Assembly (NCBI GenBank): GCA_008360975.2
Contig: CM039182.1
Coordinates: 57,734,491-57,798,490 of the forward strand
Source of the DNA: Lichenostomus cassidix
Taxonomy: Eukaryota; Chordata; Aves; Passeriformes; Meliphagidae
Direction of reading: 5' to 3'
Length of the DNA: 64,000 bases
A model generated the notes under the pieces. That model searched no databases. It was not told the origin of the DNA and saw only the letters and a list, made by a program, of their open reading frames with translations. Shown here piece by piece: positions 11,651-25,060 of the stretch. Positions within the stretch are counted from its first letter, which is position 1; each line of letters opens with the position of its first letter. The translations under genes and the position numbers were made by a program.

Positions 11651-14600
11651 GAGAGTAAGAATTTCACCTCATGGATGAGGATTCACGCCTCTGTTGTCTT
11701 TATTTCTTCCCACCCCCCCACCCTTCTGTAGCACCCAAACACCAACCCCCTCTCCGTAGGAATACTGGTAGTCCTTCCAAATTCTAAATTCAGTGCAGAC
11801 AGTAAAAAAAAAAAAAGACATCATATGCTTTGTGAGGGTTAAAAAATTCTCTGCCTCTGAAATAAAATTTCCAGCTGTGTCAGATAGCAAAGGATTCTTT
11901 ATCTTCATTGGCCACACATGTACTTTTGCACATCTGAATTTGTCTAGTGTCAGCTGTTAGCTACTTGCTTGTTATGTTGCACACCCTTATTCCATAATCC
12001 ATTTAATCCGTCATTGCTCAGTGCTGCTGATTAAAGAGGCCAATCCCATATTTCTGCTCCATATTATGGCCATTCATTCCCACTATCTCCATTGCATCAA
12101 TATTTACCAAACTAAATAACTGAGTGAGCTGAAAACCAAACAATTGTTTGGTTTCTGCAGGTTAGGAAATGCATCTGGCAACAAACTACATCTGCTTCAC
12201 CCAGGAAGCACAAAAACCAGAGCTGGCAAAAGGGAGAGGAAGAAATAAGCAAATAGATGACAGCGGGAATACCCTTTTCAGCAGGCACATTGAATTATGC
12301 CAGATAAAACAGATCAAGGAACTACTGTAATAATCTGTGAAATTAATCAGTGTAAAACCTCCATTTGGGGAGGATGTAGAGAATTCTCCGTTGCTAAAAG
12401 ACCAAATCAAGACTAGGTCTCCTAAACTATGTGCTTAGCTTCTTCAAAAGACACTGAGAAAACACCTGGGTGAAATACTGCAGTTTGTTATATTGCAGTG
12501 TCAGCATTTTAATGATCTTTTCTGATTCTAAAACCTATGCACCTTATGTGAGAATAGTCTTACCCTTCTTCAAATACATTCATGTATTAGAAATTTATCA
12601 ACCCCCTAACAAATTATTTACATTTCTTAGGAAAGAATTTGCACCTTTTATCCATTAGTTTAATCCCTGCTATGAATACCTTAAGAACAGTTGCTAGCAT
12701 TCAGCATTAATTGGCATCCAATCCTCTTCCTTCCTCAGCAAGGGGAAAAAGAAAAGAAAATAAGGGGAAAAAAGAGTGCCTATAATTATAGCATTGCTCT
12801 TTAATTTCCCAGTGCATACAAAATCCTAACTGGAGCCACAAATCCACTTTATCCCAACTGTAGCACAGGATGAACTTTTCATTAAATCAAAAGACTCTCA
12901 GTACATGATCTATGGGGTCTGCATAAATATAGATAAGGCTTCCACATTTCTGCATCTAGTTTGATGGCAATTGTTGGTGTGAAGGCTGTTTAATTACAAA
13001 ACCATAGATCTCCAGTCAAAAATGGTACTTAAATGTCTTTAGAATCCAAACAGTTTTTATACGGAACTTCACACTTCTTTCTGTACTGAGTTTTACTAAT
13101 ATTTTTAAATATATTGTAATGAAAAGCTGATCAAAACGACTAGATTTATTGACATCAAGCCACCGAGGAGAGGAAAAAAATTTAATAAAAAAAACCTCAA
13201 GATTAAAGAATGTTCTACAGGTTTTCACTGCCTCCTGCTGGCCTCAAAGCCAATCTTTTCGCAGGCATATGGTGCCCGGGTGGCTGCCATTATTTAGCTC
13301 AGGTTGCCACCAAGACAGACTCTGACAGTCAAGCCCAGAGGGAAAGTGCCATGCAGTGGGCTTCCAGCTCCCAGGCTCAGCACTGAGCAATGAGCACCAA
13401 GGTGCAGGGCTCTTGATCTCCTCTCCCAAGCACATGGCTGGATGATCAAACAGGCCTTTGATCCCGCTGCTTTTGGCACGTCAAGTTTGAAAGCAGGATA
13501 AGGGCTGAAGAGCTCCTCTCCCAGCTCAAGCCCCATTATCTAGTGGGCTTTCAGAACTCCTGTGACTTCTGCTCTGATGCAGCCTCACAGTCTGACACCC
13601 CTTGGCAGCCACGGTCCCTCTCAACACAGGACTTGAGAGAGGCTCTGGGACAATGGTGACATCACAAGCAGCCAGCTCTGGGCTGGTGCAGTCAGCCCAA
13701 GTACAGCGTGGTATTGATGCTTGCAATGCAAACTCTCTGTGCTGAACTGAGCTCAGAACTTTGCTCAACTCTGTGCACTACCCTGTGGTAACATACAGCA
13801 AAAATTGGGGGAAAGAAAGTTTTTATCTATCTCTCTTGCACACACACCCCCTTCAGCAGGTGACCCACAGGCACTGTTGCTATACAAGAAGATTCAGGTT
13901 GCTAAATGCCAAGGAATTCACAGCCAGTGTTTAGCACACATCATCACAAGTGTTGGCTCTTAATGCTTCATTTCAAAGGTCTTATAAGTTAAATTCTGCA
14001 TTAAATCATCCCCTCTGGCAAACTTCGAACATCAACAGACTCCTCAAAAGCATCTGGTTAAGTTGTGGGTAGAGCATAAAGTTTTATTCAAACCACAAAG
14101 GCCTATAGGAAAAGGAGAATTAAAAATAAATAAATAAAACCCAACCAACCAAACCCTTAAAATAATTGGCTTTGCCACCTGCACATAAATCCCAAGGAGT
14201 TCAGCAGGAATACCCAGTACTGCCTCACAAAACATATTCAGGATTGCAGCTGCAGTTTGAAAGTTCATGATGCCAATGCCATTTGAAGGCTGTGTTTAAG
14301 TTATTCAGCTCATTTCTTTTTAAACCCTACAATTAGTTTGGTGCTCAGGATACCCTGAAAAACCCCTGTAGGATCTGACTGTGAGAAGATATCTCCTGGT
14401 CTGTTACACATCCTAAGAAATATGTGGGGTGCCTCTTGAGGAAATATGCAAAAACACAGTTCCTTCTTCACTATGCAGCTTCCCACTGGAACAACAAACA
14501 ACAATTTTCCCTTTCACACTTCCAGACACCTTCCAGGTTCTCTGAGAAATGCCAAGCTCAGTCTTCAAATTTCTGAAAAGTCATTAAGAGCAGGGCAGAC

Positions 14601-17600
14601 CTGGTATTTCCTTTCTTGATTCTGTAAAGTAAAATACAGAACACTGAGGATTTAAATATTTCTAACAACAAGTGAAACTCCTGCCTTCCACAGCCACAGA
14701 GTTCTACCACTCCTCTTCCCATGATGGTCAACCAGGACTTTTGTGAACAGTATGACAGCCAGAAGACGATTGGATCTTTTCTCGTATTTTCTTTTCCAGA
14801 TCTAGCTTTCTCAAGTTGTAATACCATCAAGTACTGCCATGTTTTTGGTTTGAGCATTATGGGTTTTGGGTGGGGCTTTTTTTAAAATGAAGGATCAAGC
14901 CCTAGAGAAATTCCAATAGGTTTGCTAAAGCAGTTAGGAAAACTGCTAACTTTTAACTGCTAACATTTGTACTGACTTGGTGTAACTACAATTTGCATAG
15001 ACTTCATTCTATGACCACTCATCAATTAGGGTGAAATATGAACAACAGAAAAAAAAGTTACATTCTCATCTGAGGCTGGTGGGATGTAAATATTTTATAA
15101 ATAGGGATAAATGCATGCATTTTGATATAAAATACTGTGTTAATAGACTTAATAATTAAGTCTAGGAATCTAAGTCTTCTTCAGTTAGGAAAACATAAAA
15201 TATAATTTAACATGTCTCCCTGACACCACAGTCATGAATTGCTCCAAAACATTGAATAAAACACATTGCTTTGGATAAGGACAATAGAGTGAAGATACAC
15301 AAAACAAACACACCAAACCATAAGTAAGTCCTGCGGTATTCACACATTATTATACATACACAGAAAAAGGAGCTTCAAGAGTCCCCTTGTCAAAAACAGC
15401 TTTGTTGCCTGCACTTGTAGGACTTCTCATATTAGTTGATTTTTGATTATTGTGCATTTTATTTCTAAGCTCCGGTATCCTAAATAGATTATTTGTTTTC
15501 AAACCACCAAGATGAGTTAAATTCTATTCTATTTATGCTCCCTCCATCCTCCTTACACTTGAGAAAAACAATGCAGTGCTTTAAATTTATTTTTTATCAT
15601 TTCTGATTAATCACAAGGCAAATGCTACTACATTTAAAAGATCAAGCAGATCTCAAAGTTATGTTTGAAACTATAGCAAGTGCTTGTTCTTTCTAAGAGC
15701 ATCCCAGCAAACAGCATATGAGGTATATTCCCACCAGTTCTAAGTGTACAGGGGCTTCTTCTAAATCTTAATACCTCACTTTTTCTTAAACATATAAGGA
15801 AAAAAAAATCTTGAAGTATTAGACAAAATGCAGAAACTTCACCTCAAAAGATAATTCAATCAGGCTTGCTACGCAGAGGATACTATTCAATCTATTTGAA
15901 GTATCTCTGTAACTATGCAGCTGCAAGCATATGATCCCTTCCCAACACAAAGGCAAAGACTGGGAAACTAAAAATGGAAGTTTGCCCTAAAAGAAAGGAT
16001 TATATATACAGGATTTTTTTTTTCCCGTCTTGATTCTGGGTTTTATCCAAAAGAGAAAGATCAGTCCTTTATTTCCTATTTATCACAATTCCTCAGGAGC
16101 AAGATCCCCTGTGGCATGTGGGTATATTCTCCAAGTACAAAGAGGAAATGGTCCAGAGAACTTCATTCATCTCAGTATCTTTAGCTGTCCAAAAGTCAGC
16201 ATCTAATCTAAACTAGACATCTAGGCTGCCTCAACAGAGAGAGAAGCATCTCCAGATGGTGATTCATCTCACCATAAAAATAATATTTCAGCTGGGGTGG
16301 GGGGAACATCCTGCAGAGGTACCTGGAGAGCATGATCACTCTTCCCTGATCAGAAAGGGGCCTTCCTGATGAGCATTCATAAACATTTAAGCAGCATCAA
16401 GGAATCACCACTCTCCACATGGCTCTACATCACAGCGCAAGGTGTTTACATCCCACCAAGCTTAGAACTAGGAAGCTGAGGGGCTGACAACACCCCAGGC
16501 ACAACAAAACACCACACACAGGCACTACAAAGCCACCCTAGGAGCTCATGCTGTCAGACTACATGATGTTCTAGACATAGGTGGATTGTTGCTCCTTTAT
16601 AAGAGAGTTTAGGACTGTTTGTCTAGCCCAAAATCATCACCGCAATGTCTAACACAGAGGTTACAGAACCTTTTTCACAGAGCCTTGTAAAGCAGCAGAG
16701 TTCTCTGGTTGTTCAGTTATTTGGCTTTCCAGCTGCAGAAGAGCATGAGCACCAAGGATCACTGCTAGCTAATAAATAAGCCTCTCACCAGTCTTTAGAG
16801 TCATTAAGAACCTGCAGCTGCCAGCACAGCTCTCTCCATCATCCTCCAGCCATCCAGCTGCAAAGGGACCTCCTGCTTAAGGTGCACTCTTCTGGCATGT
16901 TCCTTTTCCACACCACATTCTGTAACCTGTGGCCTCAACTGATAGTTTTTCCTCCAGTGAGCTCATTCCATGTAAAGAATAGGATTTTTATTTCCTATCA
17001 CAAAGGGCAACCAAGCAAAGTATTTGACATTCTGATCCATTTAGCAAGAGATACATTATCCCCAAATATCACCTTCCCATACTGAAGCCTCATTAGTGAA
17101 GCTGCTGCTCTGATCTGTTATTAGCAAATGTCTATATCTGCTGAGGAGCTGCTTGCACAAACTGTCCCAAACACAGACAGCACACAGAAGGAGTGGTCTT
17201 AAGGACATTTAAATAAATCCGTGAGCATTAGGCAAACTTGGCCTCTCAGGAGGAAAGCAGTGAAATATAAACCACAGATCAAGGTCCAAAAACTGGTATA
17301 GCTCAATAGCACCTGGAAGGCATTGCCAAAACTGAAGCTTTCATTTTCACCTACAGAAGCATGCAGATTCCGCAGTGTGGAATTAGTCTTTTAAAACAGC
17401 ATTTGACAGTTGCTTGATAATCCAGCCTCTTAAATGCCAAAAATCTCCATCATCTAGAAGGAATTGATCCAACAAAGATTCTGACCTACCCCAGCAAGGA
17501 TGAGATAGGGCTTGAGGTGAAAAGGTAAAAGGATGAGGTGAAAAATGGGACTTTCAGCAGGTTGCAATGTTGCTATTGCTAAAAATTCTGTCTTTCCTCA

Positions 17601-18950
17601 TTATGCAGGTGACATGTTCTACAAGTGCAGCATTCAAATTAAACAAAATATGGAAAATGAAACAAAACCCCAAATTTTTTAACATTTAGATAATGTTTCC
17701 AAGGGATCCTTGAAGATCAAAGGCAGAAGTCAGCTGCATCACTTGTACAGCAAGCTCAGTACAGGCTTCAAAGCTCAGAAAGCCAGAAGTTGCCCAACTG
17801 GAAGTTAAATTTGATTTATTCAGCAGCTTTGGACTGGGAAGGACACAGCAGCTTCTCTGTATTTCACAATGGAAACTCTTCTTTATTCATTCTGCCTAAT
17901 TATATACTGACACTGGAAAATTACATTATGAGGGCAGTAACTTCTCTGAATAATTGTCACTCAAAGACATTCTGTAATGCTTTGCGATGTCTCCCAAAGC
18001 AGGCTTTTCGAAGACAGGATATGCCAGAACAATTGGTTCATATATGATTGAGGCATTTTGTTTTCTACAGCTTCACATTATAAAAGCAGCTGCAACACCT
18101 GTTGGCCTAAGACATCTCATGTGTGTTTCATTTATCTGTTGGATCAGCCACTGGAAACCTGGCCCCAACACTAAAACTGAAATTATGAAAACTGGCCAGA
18201 CTTAAGAGCATTTGTCTTTGGCTTGATTGGAGTTAACAGAATGTTTGTCTAAGAAACCAGATAAAAGTTACATTTTAGGTCTCAAGAGCTTGGGTCTTAT
18301 CTTGCAGTTGAACCATTGAACAGAACTAATGCAGAGTCACTAGACTGCTTGGAACACTGGGAGCTGGGATTGAAGAGCTGGCCACAGGATGTTCATGAGT
18401 CAGCAATCAGAGAGGAGTAGAGCATGAGGTTGGGTAAATTCATCTGAGAAAACATGGGATCAAGGAATGGACAAAGCCAGCCACTGAGGTCTCAAAGACT
18501 ATTAACAACATAGCAATTAAATGAATTAACAAAGATGTTTCAAGCTTTATGTGCTAGAGAGACTCTGACCTAGTCAAATTTTCAAGTTTATCCATCACTG
18601 GATATTCTGATCTCTGAATGCAGGAAGGAATGCAAAACAAAGACCCTAAAACATCACCTGTATGTTTGAATACTCCAATTTTTCAAGGTCAGCCCTTAAT
18701 ATTGGAAAGCATGGGGCAACAATTTAAAGAGTAGAAGAGTCAACCACCCTCAGTCTTTCAAATCAACAAAAGAGTTTCCATACAATTACAACTAATAAGC
18801 CTTAGCAGACCTAGTTCTAGGTAGTCACTCACTTTAATGTTTCTGTGGTAGCATGCAGTAGATTTTCTGACATGCACCAGTATATATAGCAACTATTCTG
18901 TCAAGGCTGCCTTGAAATGTGTTTTCAAAGGAAAGAAGTAAAAAACCTGA
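11651..18950. other. Non-coding DNA, no gene recognised
   Basis: About 7 kb of mostly AT-rich sequence. A GC-richer island-like patch lies at about 13230-13770 without a recognisable exon or CpG enrichment. A short A- and C-rich simple repeat lies at 14123-14156. Open frames on both strands look like chance. Confidence 0.55.
14123..14156 (+). repeat. (AAAT)n plus (AACC)n simple repeat
   Basis: AAAT units pass directly into CCAA units. Confidence 0.8.
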
Positions 18951-19213
18951 TGTTGCTGTTGAACAGCTAGCAGAGTAAAGAAGGCACCAGTTCTCAGTGG
19001 CATGAAGGAATGACCTTTATTGTTTTGATTTCATTATATATATAGAGTTTTCAAAAGTCACCCAGATTGGTCGGTCAGAAGCCTTCCCCCAGGCCTGATT
19101 GGCCAGGCCTGCACCGTCCAAGTTCTGGGACACTGTTCCAATAACATCCAAACTTTATCTTTATTTATAAAACACAAGAAGAATTCTCATGGGAAAAGCC
19201 TGTGCTAGCCACA
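18951..19213 (-). mobile_element. Solo ERV LTR, minus strand, with target-site duplication
   Basis: Read on the minus strand, this 263-bp block starts TGTGGCTAGC and ends in CAACA, with a GCTAGC hexamer near each end (18966-18971 and 19204-19209). Flanking direct repeats are ACCTGA (18945-18950) and ACCTGC (19214-19219), matching at 5 of 6 bases, as expected for a 6-bp target-site duplication. Promoter-type motifs in minus-strand order are two CCAAT boxes, a TATATATATA box (plus coordinates 19035-19044) and an AATAAA signal (19016-19021). The poly(A) signal sits only about 15 bases after the TATA box, so the R region must be very short, as in alpharetroviral LTRs. No internal viral sequence adjoins it. 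Confidence 0.8.
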
Positions 19214-22200
19214 ACCTGCACTTACTCTTGCTTGTAATACTGTCCTTCAGAGATGCTGCTGTTCCAGATTTGAAGATGAAAACTGAGAGCATCTGAAAGG
19301 CAAAACTAAAGCATAGACATTTTAAGGGAAATAAAGAAGCAGTTACCTGTTTTTACTAGTGCTCATTATTCAGATTTAGACTCCCCCCAAAAAATACTAT
19401 ACAGGTGAGCACTGCTAACCTCACCAACAGAGACAAGAGGATTTATCTGTGCCTATATCCATACAAAAAGTTTATGTATAGGCACATACAAACACTCTTT
19501 TAGTAAGCCTCAACTTCTTTTGGAGTAAGATTTCCAGACCCTAATTATCCCCTCAAATATTAAAAAAAAAATTGTGCACATAGTGTTTTTGCCCAAGTTG
19601 ATATTCTTCTCTTTTAGTCATGAAATTATCTTTTAAATAAAACCTTTTTATCCCATGCTTCACAGCACAATTCTCCTTGGTTCCCATGACACACAATGAT
19701 GCTCTAGCATTACTCTGGGCATGGTGTGATAACATATTGGCACAGGCCCTCGAAAGAATAAGCAAAGCAGAGTAAGCATACTTTCTGTTTACTTGAATGG
19801 GAAGATTAGCTCAGTACTAGATCTTCTGGCTGTGGTGACTAATTGTGGTTTGCTCATCTGTGCAGATTTGCTAAGGAAGGTCCTGGTATGCACTATACAT
19901 TGGAGCTGCTTTTACACCAAACATGAACTGAGGTTATTCCAGTGTGCTGTTTGATCCCATGTGAGCTCACACAGCTCAAACTCCTAGTGACTTCAAACGA
20001 AAGTTTACATCAATTGCACGTTTCTGGCTAGTGCTTGTCTTCAAGCACAATTGTAAAAGATGGTAAAAGTGAAGTTGCAAAAGGCATAGGCTGAAGATGA
20101 AGACAATTCTACCAACCTTTATTTGGTTAGTTTTTCTTTTTTTCGCAGATGATAAAAGTGGTTCCACACATATGAAACAGAAAGAATAATCAACCTGCAC
20201 ACTAAAATATTTTACATGCCCACACCCTTTTGCAGATAACTTACTGATACTCATTTCAGCCATTGCCCTCTTTGTGTAATATTCCCTGGTTTAATTACTG
20301 AGAATAGAAAACTTCTGATTACCCTGCATTAGGGGAATCACAGCAAAATGCAGCTGCTTTATGGTCAGTTTTCCATTTCTATCATCTCTCTGAGCATCTG
20401 TGCACAATGTTAGTGATTATGAGTTGTACCATTCATTCCCCAGCAGGAGAAACAGTGCCAGAAATTCTGCTGTGTGTTTTGCTTGGCAGAAAATAGAAGT
20501 CCCTCTGGAAAAAGAAAAGGGAATGAAAGCAGGAAAAAAAAAAAGCAGGTACCCGAATCTGTTGCTTTTTTTGGGGGTGTTTTTTCAGCACAAGTTTCCA
20601 AGTGCAAGCAGGTGAAAGCAAGTCCTGCACAGTTCCAACATTATGACAGAACAATAGGAGGATTTAAGTGTGGCCATACACTGTGATATGGCATGACTCT
20701 CACAAGCTGACAGACATTTCTGGTTAATTTTACTCTTTTCCCCAATCTTCAAAATAATTGAACATTGGAGTAGAAATCAAAGAACACATGTTTTTCCATC
20801 AGACATACAGTTTAGAAAAGATCTGAGGATTCATTTTGAATTTATGTCAGGGAACTTCAAACAAAGAAAATATTTTTGGACCATAGTGCCTAGCAATGAA
20901 GCTACCTAGTGACGGATAACGGAAAAAATATCTTCTTTTTTTTTAAATCAGAGTAAGGCAGTGATCATGTAACAGTTACTTATGCTAGTTTTTATATTAA
21001 TTGTAATGATATTTCTATAAAAACAGCATAGATTTTTTTCCTATTTTAATGAAGTCCAAATTTTCAGAAGATTTTGGGGAAAGAAAATTTTCAGAGACAT
21101 TATATGAGCATTTATGAATTTACATGTCCACTCTAATGCCTCCCAAAATCCAATCACCCCTCTTGAATTTAAAAATGTAATAAGATCCCTATGGTGACAG
21201 GTGTAGTACACAGCAATAGACCCAAATCTTCCTTTTGTTCATACAAAAGAATTTTCAACAGAAGTTAAAGCTCCCTGTGTAAAGTGCTCTGATTAAATAC
21301 CCCATCAATGAACATTCCTATTCCACCCAGCACCAATTTTAGATTTCCTTGTAGTATATTAACTTTCTTAAAGATTTTGGTACGCTTGTTTTTATGCTTC
21401 CAATCAAACCTGCACGCCCTGACATTCTATCAATCTGCCCTCACAGGATCACTGCAGTAAAAAAATTGAACTGTTAAAAATTCTGCTCAGTGGAGTCCAC
21501 CTATGGTGCAATAGAAGGACAGTAAAGTCACCAGGGAGTGTCAGGTCAGCATGGCCAGGCAGCAAACCCCATGGGTGTGAGGGTGCATAGCAAACCATGG
21601 TGCCCTGATTTGTACCTTGATTTAAGGGGGCATTCACACAGGTTCAGAACAGGGCAACTGAAATGACAGCATAAAGACACGATTGACTTCTGGCCTCCCC
21701 ACAGGAAAAGCCTGACCAGCCTCAAGGATAAGAGGACTCAGTCATTAGTCTTTTTAATTAGCTATTTTTCCTCAGTACCCTTTTAATTATTTTTACATGT
21801 ACCCGCTAGGGAGGCTGCATGGAATTCATTTTTCTTTAGGGAAGAGTGATCTTGGGGCCCCTGGCAGCATCCTTCTAGTTTGCTTGCTCTGAGACTGGTC
21901 TCTTTACCAGTAGAATCAGGCAGGACCATGGGAGTTAATAAGCAGCTGGCCAGATGGTGCCTGTCCAAAGGTGTTGGCTTTGCAGACAACTGGAACTTCT
22001 CTTTGGGAATAAAATCAGTGATACAGGAGAGCCAGCCTGCATTTCAATCAAGTACAAGCAGGCAGACTATTAGTGGAGATAATTACCTTGCTTTTTTTTT
22101 TTTTTTTCCTCCTCCTTCCCCCTCCCTTTCCCAAAACCAGTAGATACAGACCTGGAGAGTGGAAACAAAGGATTCCCAGGGTTAAAAAGAGCATTATTCT

Positions 22201-24440
22201 GAACACCATAAGCAGAAAGCTAAGTCTTATTTATTCAGATGCTATCAACAATTACACAGTCACTGCTGAGTTAATGTCTATGAAATAATGAGATGGCATG
22301 CAACAATAAAAGCTTCTGATATCAATAACTTAAAAACAAGTTAAAGGCATACTCTGTTGGTTTGTGCTCATCAGGCCACTCTTATGGCCTTGTGACCATT
22401 ATCATAAGGTACTTCAAGTGCTGATGATGCAGCCAACTATGCTACTACTGTCTCAACTAACATCATGTTCACATTACAATATGGAAAATGTTTCAGTGCA
22501 GCTCAGGCCTGAAGGAAGAATCCACTGACAAATCAAAACATACAATGTCCCTGATTTTAATTGCATATCAGAAAAACATCTACATGATTAAAAAAAAAAA
22601 TTTCTGCCAGAGTATTAAGTAAACAGAATAAGACTGTTGATTTTTTTTTCCTCTGACAAATATGAGAGTTAAGATAGTAAATAGGAGTCTGAGCACGTCT
22701 TCCCTTTTTACCACACACATTGCACTACCCTGAACTAGTCACTTCTTTGGTAGCCCCTGCTCTACCTCCCTAAAAGGCATAACACAGGTTATCTTAGTGT
22801 GGTGCCTTTGGTATATAGACTCTAATGATCCTCAAAATTAGAGTCACCAAGAAACTCAATACTGGTGTGCTGATACAGAATCAAAATAAGGGCATGCACA
22901 AACTCTCTTTACTCATTCCTTGAAACAATGTGGAACCAATTTGTTAGTCCAGAAAGATCCCTCTGCCTGTAAACACATGCTTTCTTTCAGAAAGCGTCTT
23001 TAGGCAACACTAGGATCTCTTCCGGCTATCCCACTAACACCACTCCACAGAAGGTGTGAGTATTTGGAGAGATGACAGGTGAGCTCCCTCAGAGCTGCAG
23101 CCATCAAATACCACAGTGCATAAGCCCCCTTTTTAACAATGTAAGCTTGCTATACTTATGCAGTTGTTAAGAAAATAGATCAATTAATTAGTCAGAGGGT
23201 AGCATGTTTGTTCCTCTCAAGTAGTGGGAAGCAATTAACTGCTTTTGCTACCTGAAAGAGCTTCTAGAATTGGAAGCTTCTGGGCAAGAGCAAGTTCTCT
23301 GAAAACAGACTGCTCTGACAATATTGAGGCCAACAGAGGAATGCAGCTCATTCCAAATTTTTACATTGTTTCCTGCTCCATCATGTATTTAAGTTCCCAT
23401 ATGCAGAGCCTGACCACAGTACATGCACCTTTCTAGGAGGAAAAGAAAAAAAATTAAGGAAAAAAAGGCTCTCTCCTCAAGTATCTTGGTGAATAGATCC
23501 ATTCCACAGAAATCCAGATTATTCATAAATCCTAATTTAAAAGGATTAATTTTTTTTTGCACATTACTAGGCCAATATGAATAGCCTTTTCAGAATCCTC
23601 ACTGACAAGTGCAAACTGAAAACTGCTTTGTAGTCCCCATGTTTCTCATGCAAGATTCATACTAGGTAAACAATTAAATTATCAACATTGCATTGCATCC
23701 AAAACTGCCACCAGCTAAAACAGACTTACAGAGAATGTTCCTACACTGAATGCAGAAAATATTTTCTGCAATGTCAAGTAAATCCTCCATTCAGATGGCC
23801 TATGAATAGCAGCATTTGTGAAAAGCACAAAACCAGAAAAACCACTAGCACACTTTTCTATGCTTTCAATGCCCTGACACTTCTCTCACCATATTACCCG
23901 CCTTTCCCATCTGTGTAATGCCAATCACAGTATAAAAATTCAACTGTAGATAGATCCTCAGAGTCCACATAACAGAAGTTTTGCATGACTGCATTAATTT
24001 CTAAGTTACAAATCTGTGATTTCTCTTCCTCCTTCCCAGCTCTCACAAATGGACATCATATGTTCACTAATGCCATTCTCTCCATTTGAAAATCCCATAC
24101 TGATTTATCTGCTTTGTATTTGCAATTATATCCCTAACACAATGGGTCATGGCCTATAAGTATCAAAATTAAAGCACTGGGGGAAAAAAAATCACACAAA
24201 GCATTAGATAAAAAGACCCTAAGTAAGTGAGACTTGCATTCATGAGCTCCTCATCACCTGCAGTCCTCTTTTCCTAACACTTGGGTTACTCCCCTACTTA
24301 AACAGCAATATGGATGCAGACCCACAGGCTTGCATCTTCATGTAATTCAGGAAACGTCTCTGCTTTGTTGATGCATTCTGCTATAACATCCAAATAGCAC
24401 AACAGGATTAATCTGCCACCTCTGACATCTTGTCCATTAT
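19214..24440. other. Non-coding DNA, no gene recognised
   Basis: About 5 kb without a supported gene. It contains a polypyrimidine tract at 22091-22131. The patch at about 21450-21740 is more GC-rich and vaguely CR1-like (for example 'gaaaagcctgaccagcctcaaggataagagga'), but too diverged to call. Confidence 0.55.
22091..22131 (+). repeat. Poly-T / polypyrimidine tract
   Basis: Sixteen T are followed by C/T-only sequence. No splice acceptor with a plausible exon follows it. Confidence 0.85.
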
Positions 24441-25060
24441 AGAATCATTGACTCAGACTCATTCAGGTGGGAAGGGCCTCAAGAAACCTATAATCCAAGC
24501 GCTCATTTAAAAAGTCAGCTACAATCAAACCAGCGTATTCAGGGGTTAACCAGGTGAGTCTTCAAAGCCTCCAGTGATGGAGGCTCTACATAATTTCCAA
24601 ACCACCTACTCCATTTCCTGACTGTTCTCACAGGGTGAGAACAGGTGATTTTCCTCCAAGGTAGTCCATGACATTTGTTCTCACTCACTTCCTGCATCTG
24701 TGCTCCTAGGGGATTCCCTCCATGTTTTTCCCACAGGGTGAAGGCTGAGGAGCCCACAGCTCCCTGTTTTGAGCTCTTAACTTTTCCTGGAGATAGGTAC
24801 AACATTTGGCTTTGTTCAGGAATTGGGGCTCTTCCCCCATCTCCATGACTATTCAAAGACAACAGCTTTGTACAGACATGAGCCAGCTCTCCCAGCAGCC
24901 TTGAGTGCAGCCTGTTTAGTCCCATTGACTTGCATGGGTCAAGTTCTTCCAAGTATTCCATGACATGGTCCTTGTCCCCTGATAGGGCTCACCATCCTTC
25001 TTGAAATCCTTCATTAATATCAGAGGCTTCTGAAACCTCACTAGTGAGGACTGAGGCACA
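24441..25060 (-). mobile_element. CR1 LINE fragment, rearranged, minus strand
   Basis: At the left end 'agaatcattgactcagactcattcaggtgggaagggcctcaag' is the reverse complement of a CR1 3' terminus. The next 100 bp match the CR1 3' region ('cctccagtgatggaggctctaca'). From about 24850 to 24961 the minus strand encodes a CR1 reverse-transcriptase-like segment (key residues KSMG...LHSRLLGELA). The part between these does not follow normal CR1 order, so the copy is internally deleted or scrambled. The right boundary is uncertain. It is a dead element whose 140-codon open frame (24539-24961) is not a host gene. Confidence 0.8.

Noticed and set aside
21450..21740. A further CR1 copy
   Set aside because: Only scattered similarity to CR1 wording; no terminus and no colinear landmarks, so not called as a feature.
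24539..24961. A 140-codon minus-strand frame as a host gene
   Set aside because: Its start region is CR1 reverse-transcriptase-like and the whole frame lies inside a CR1 fragment.
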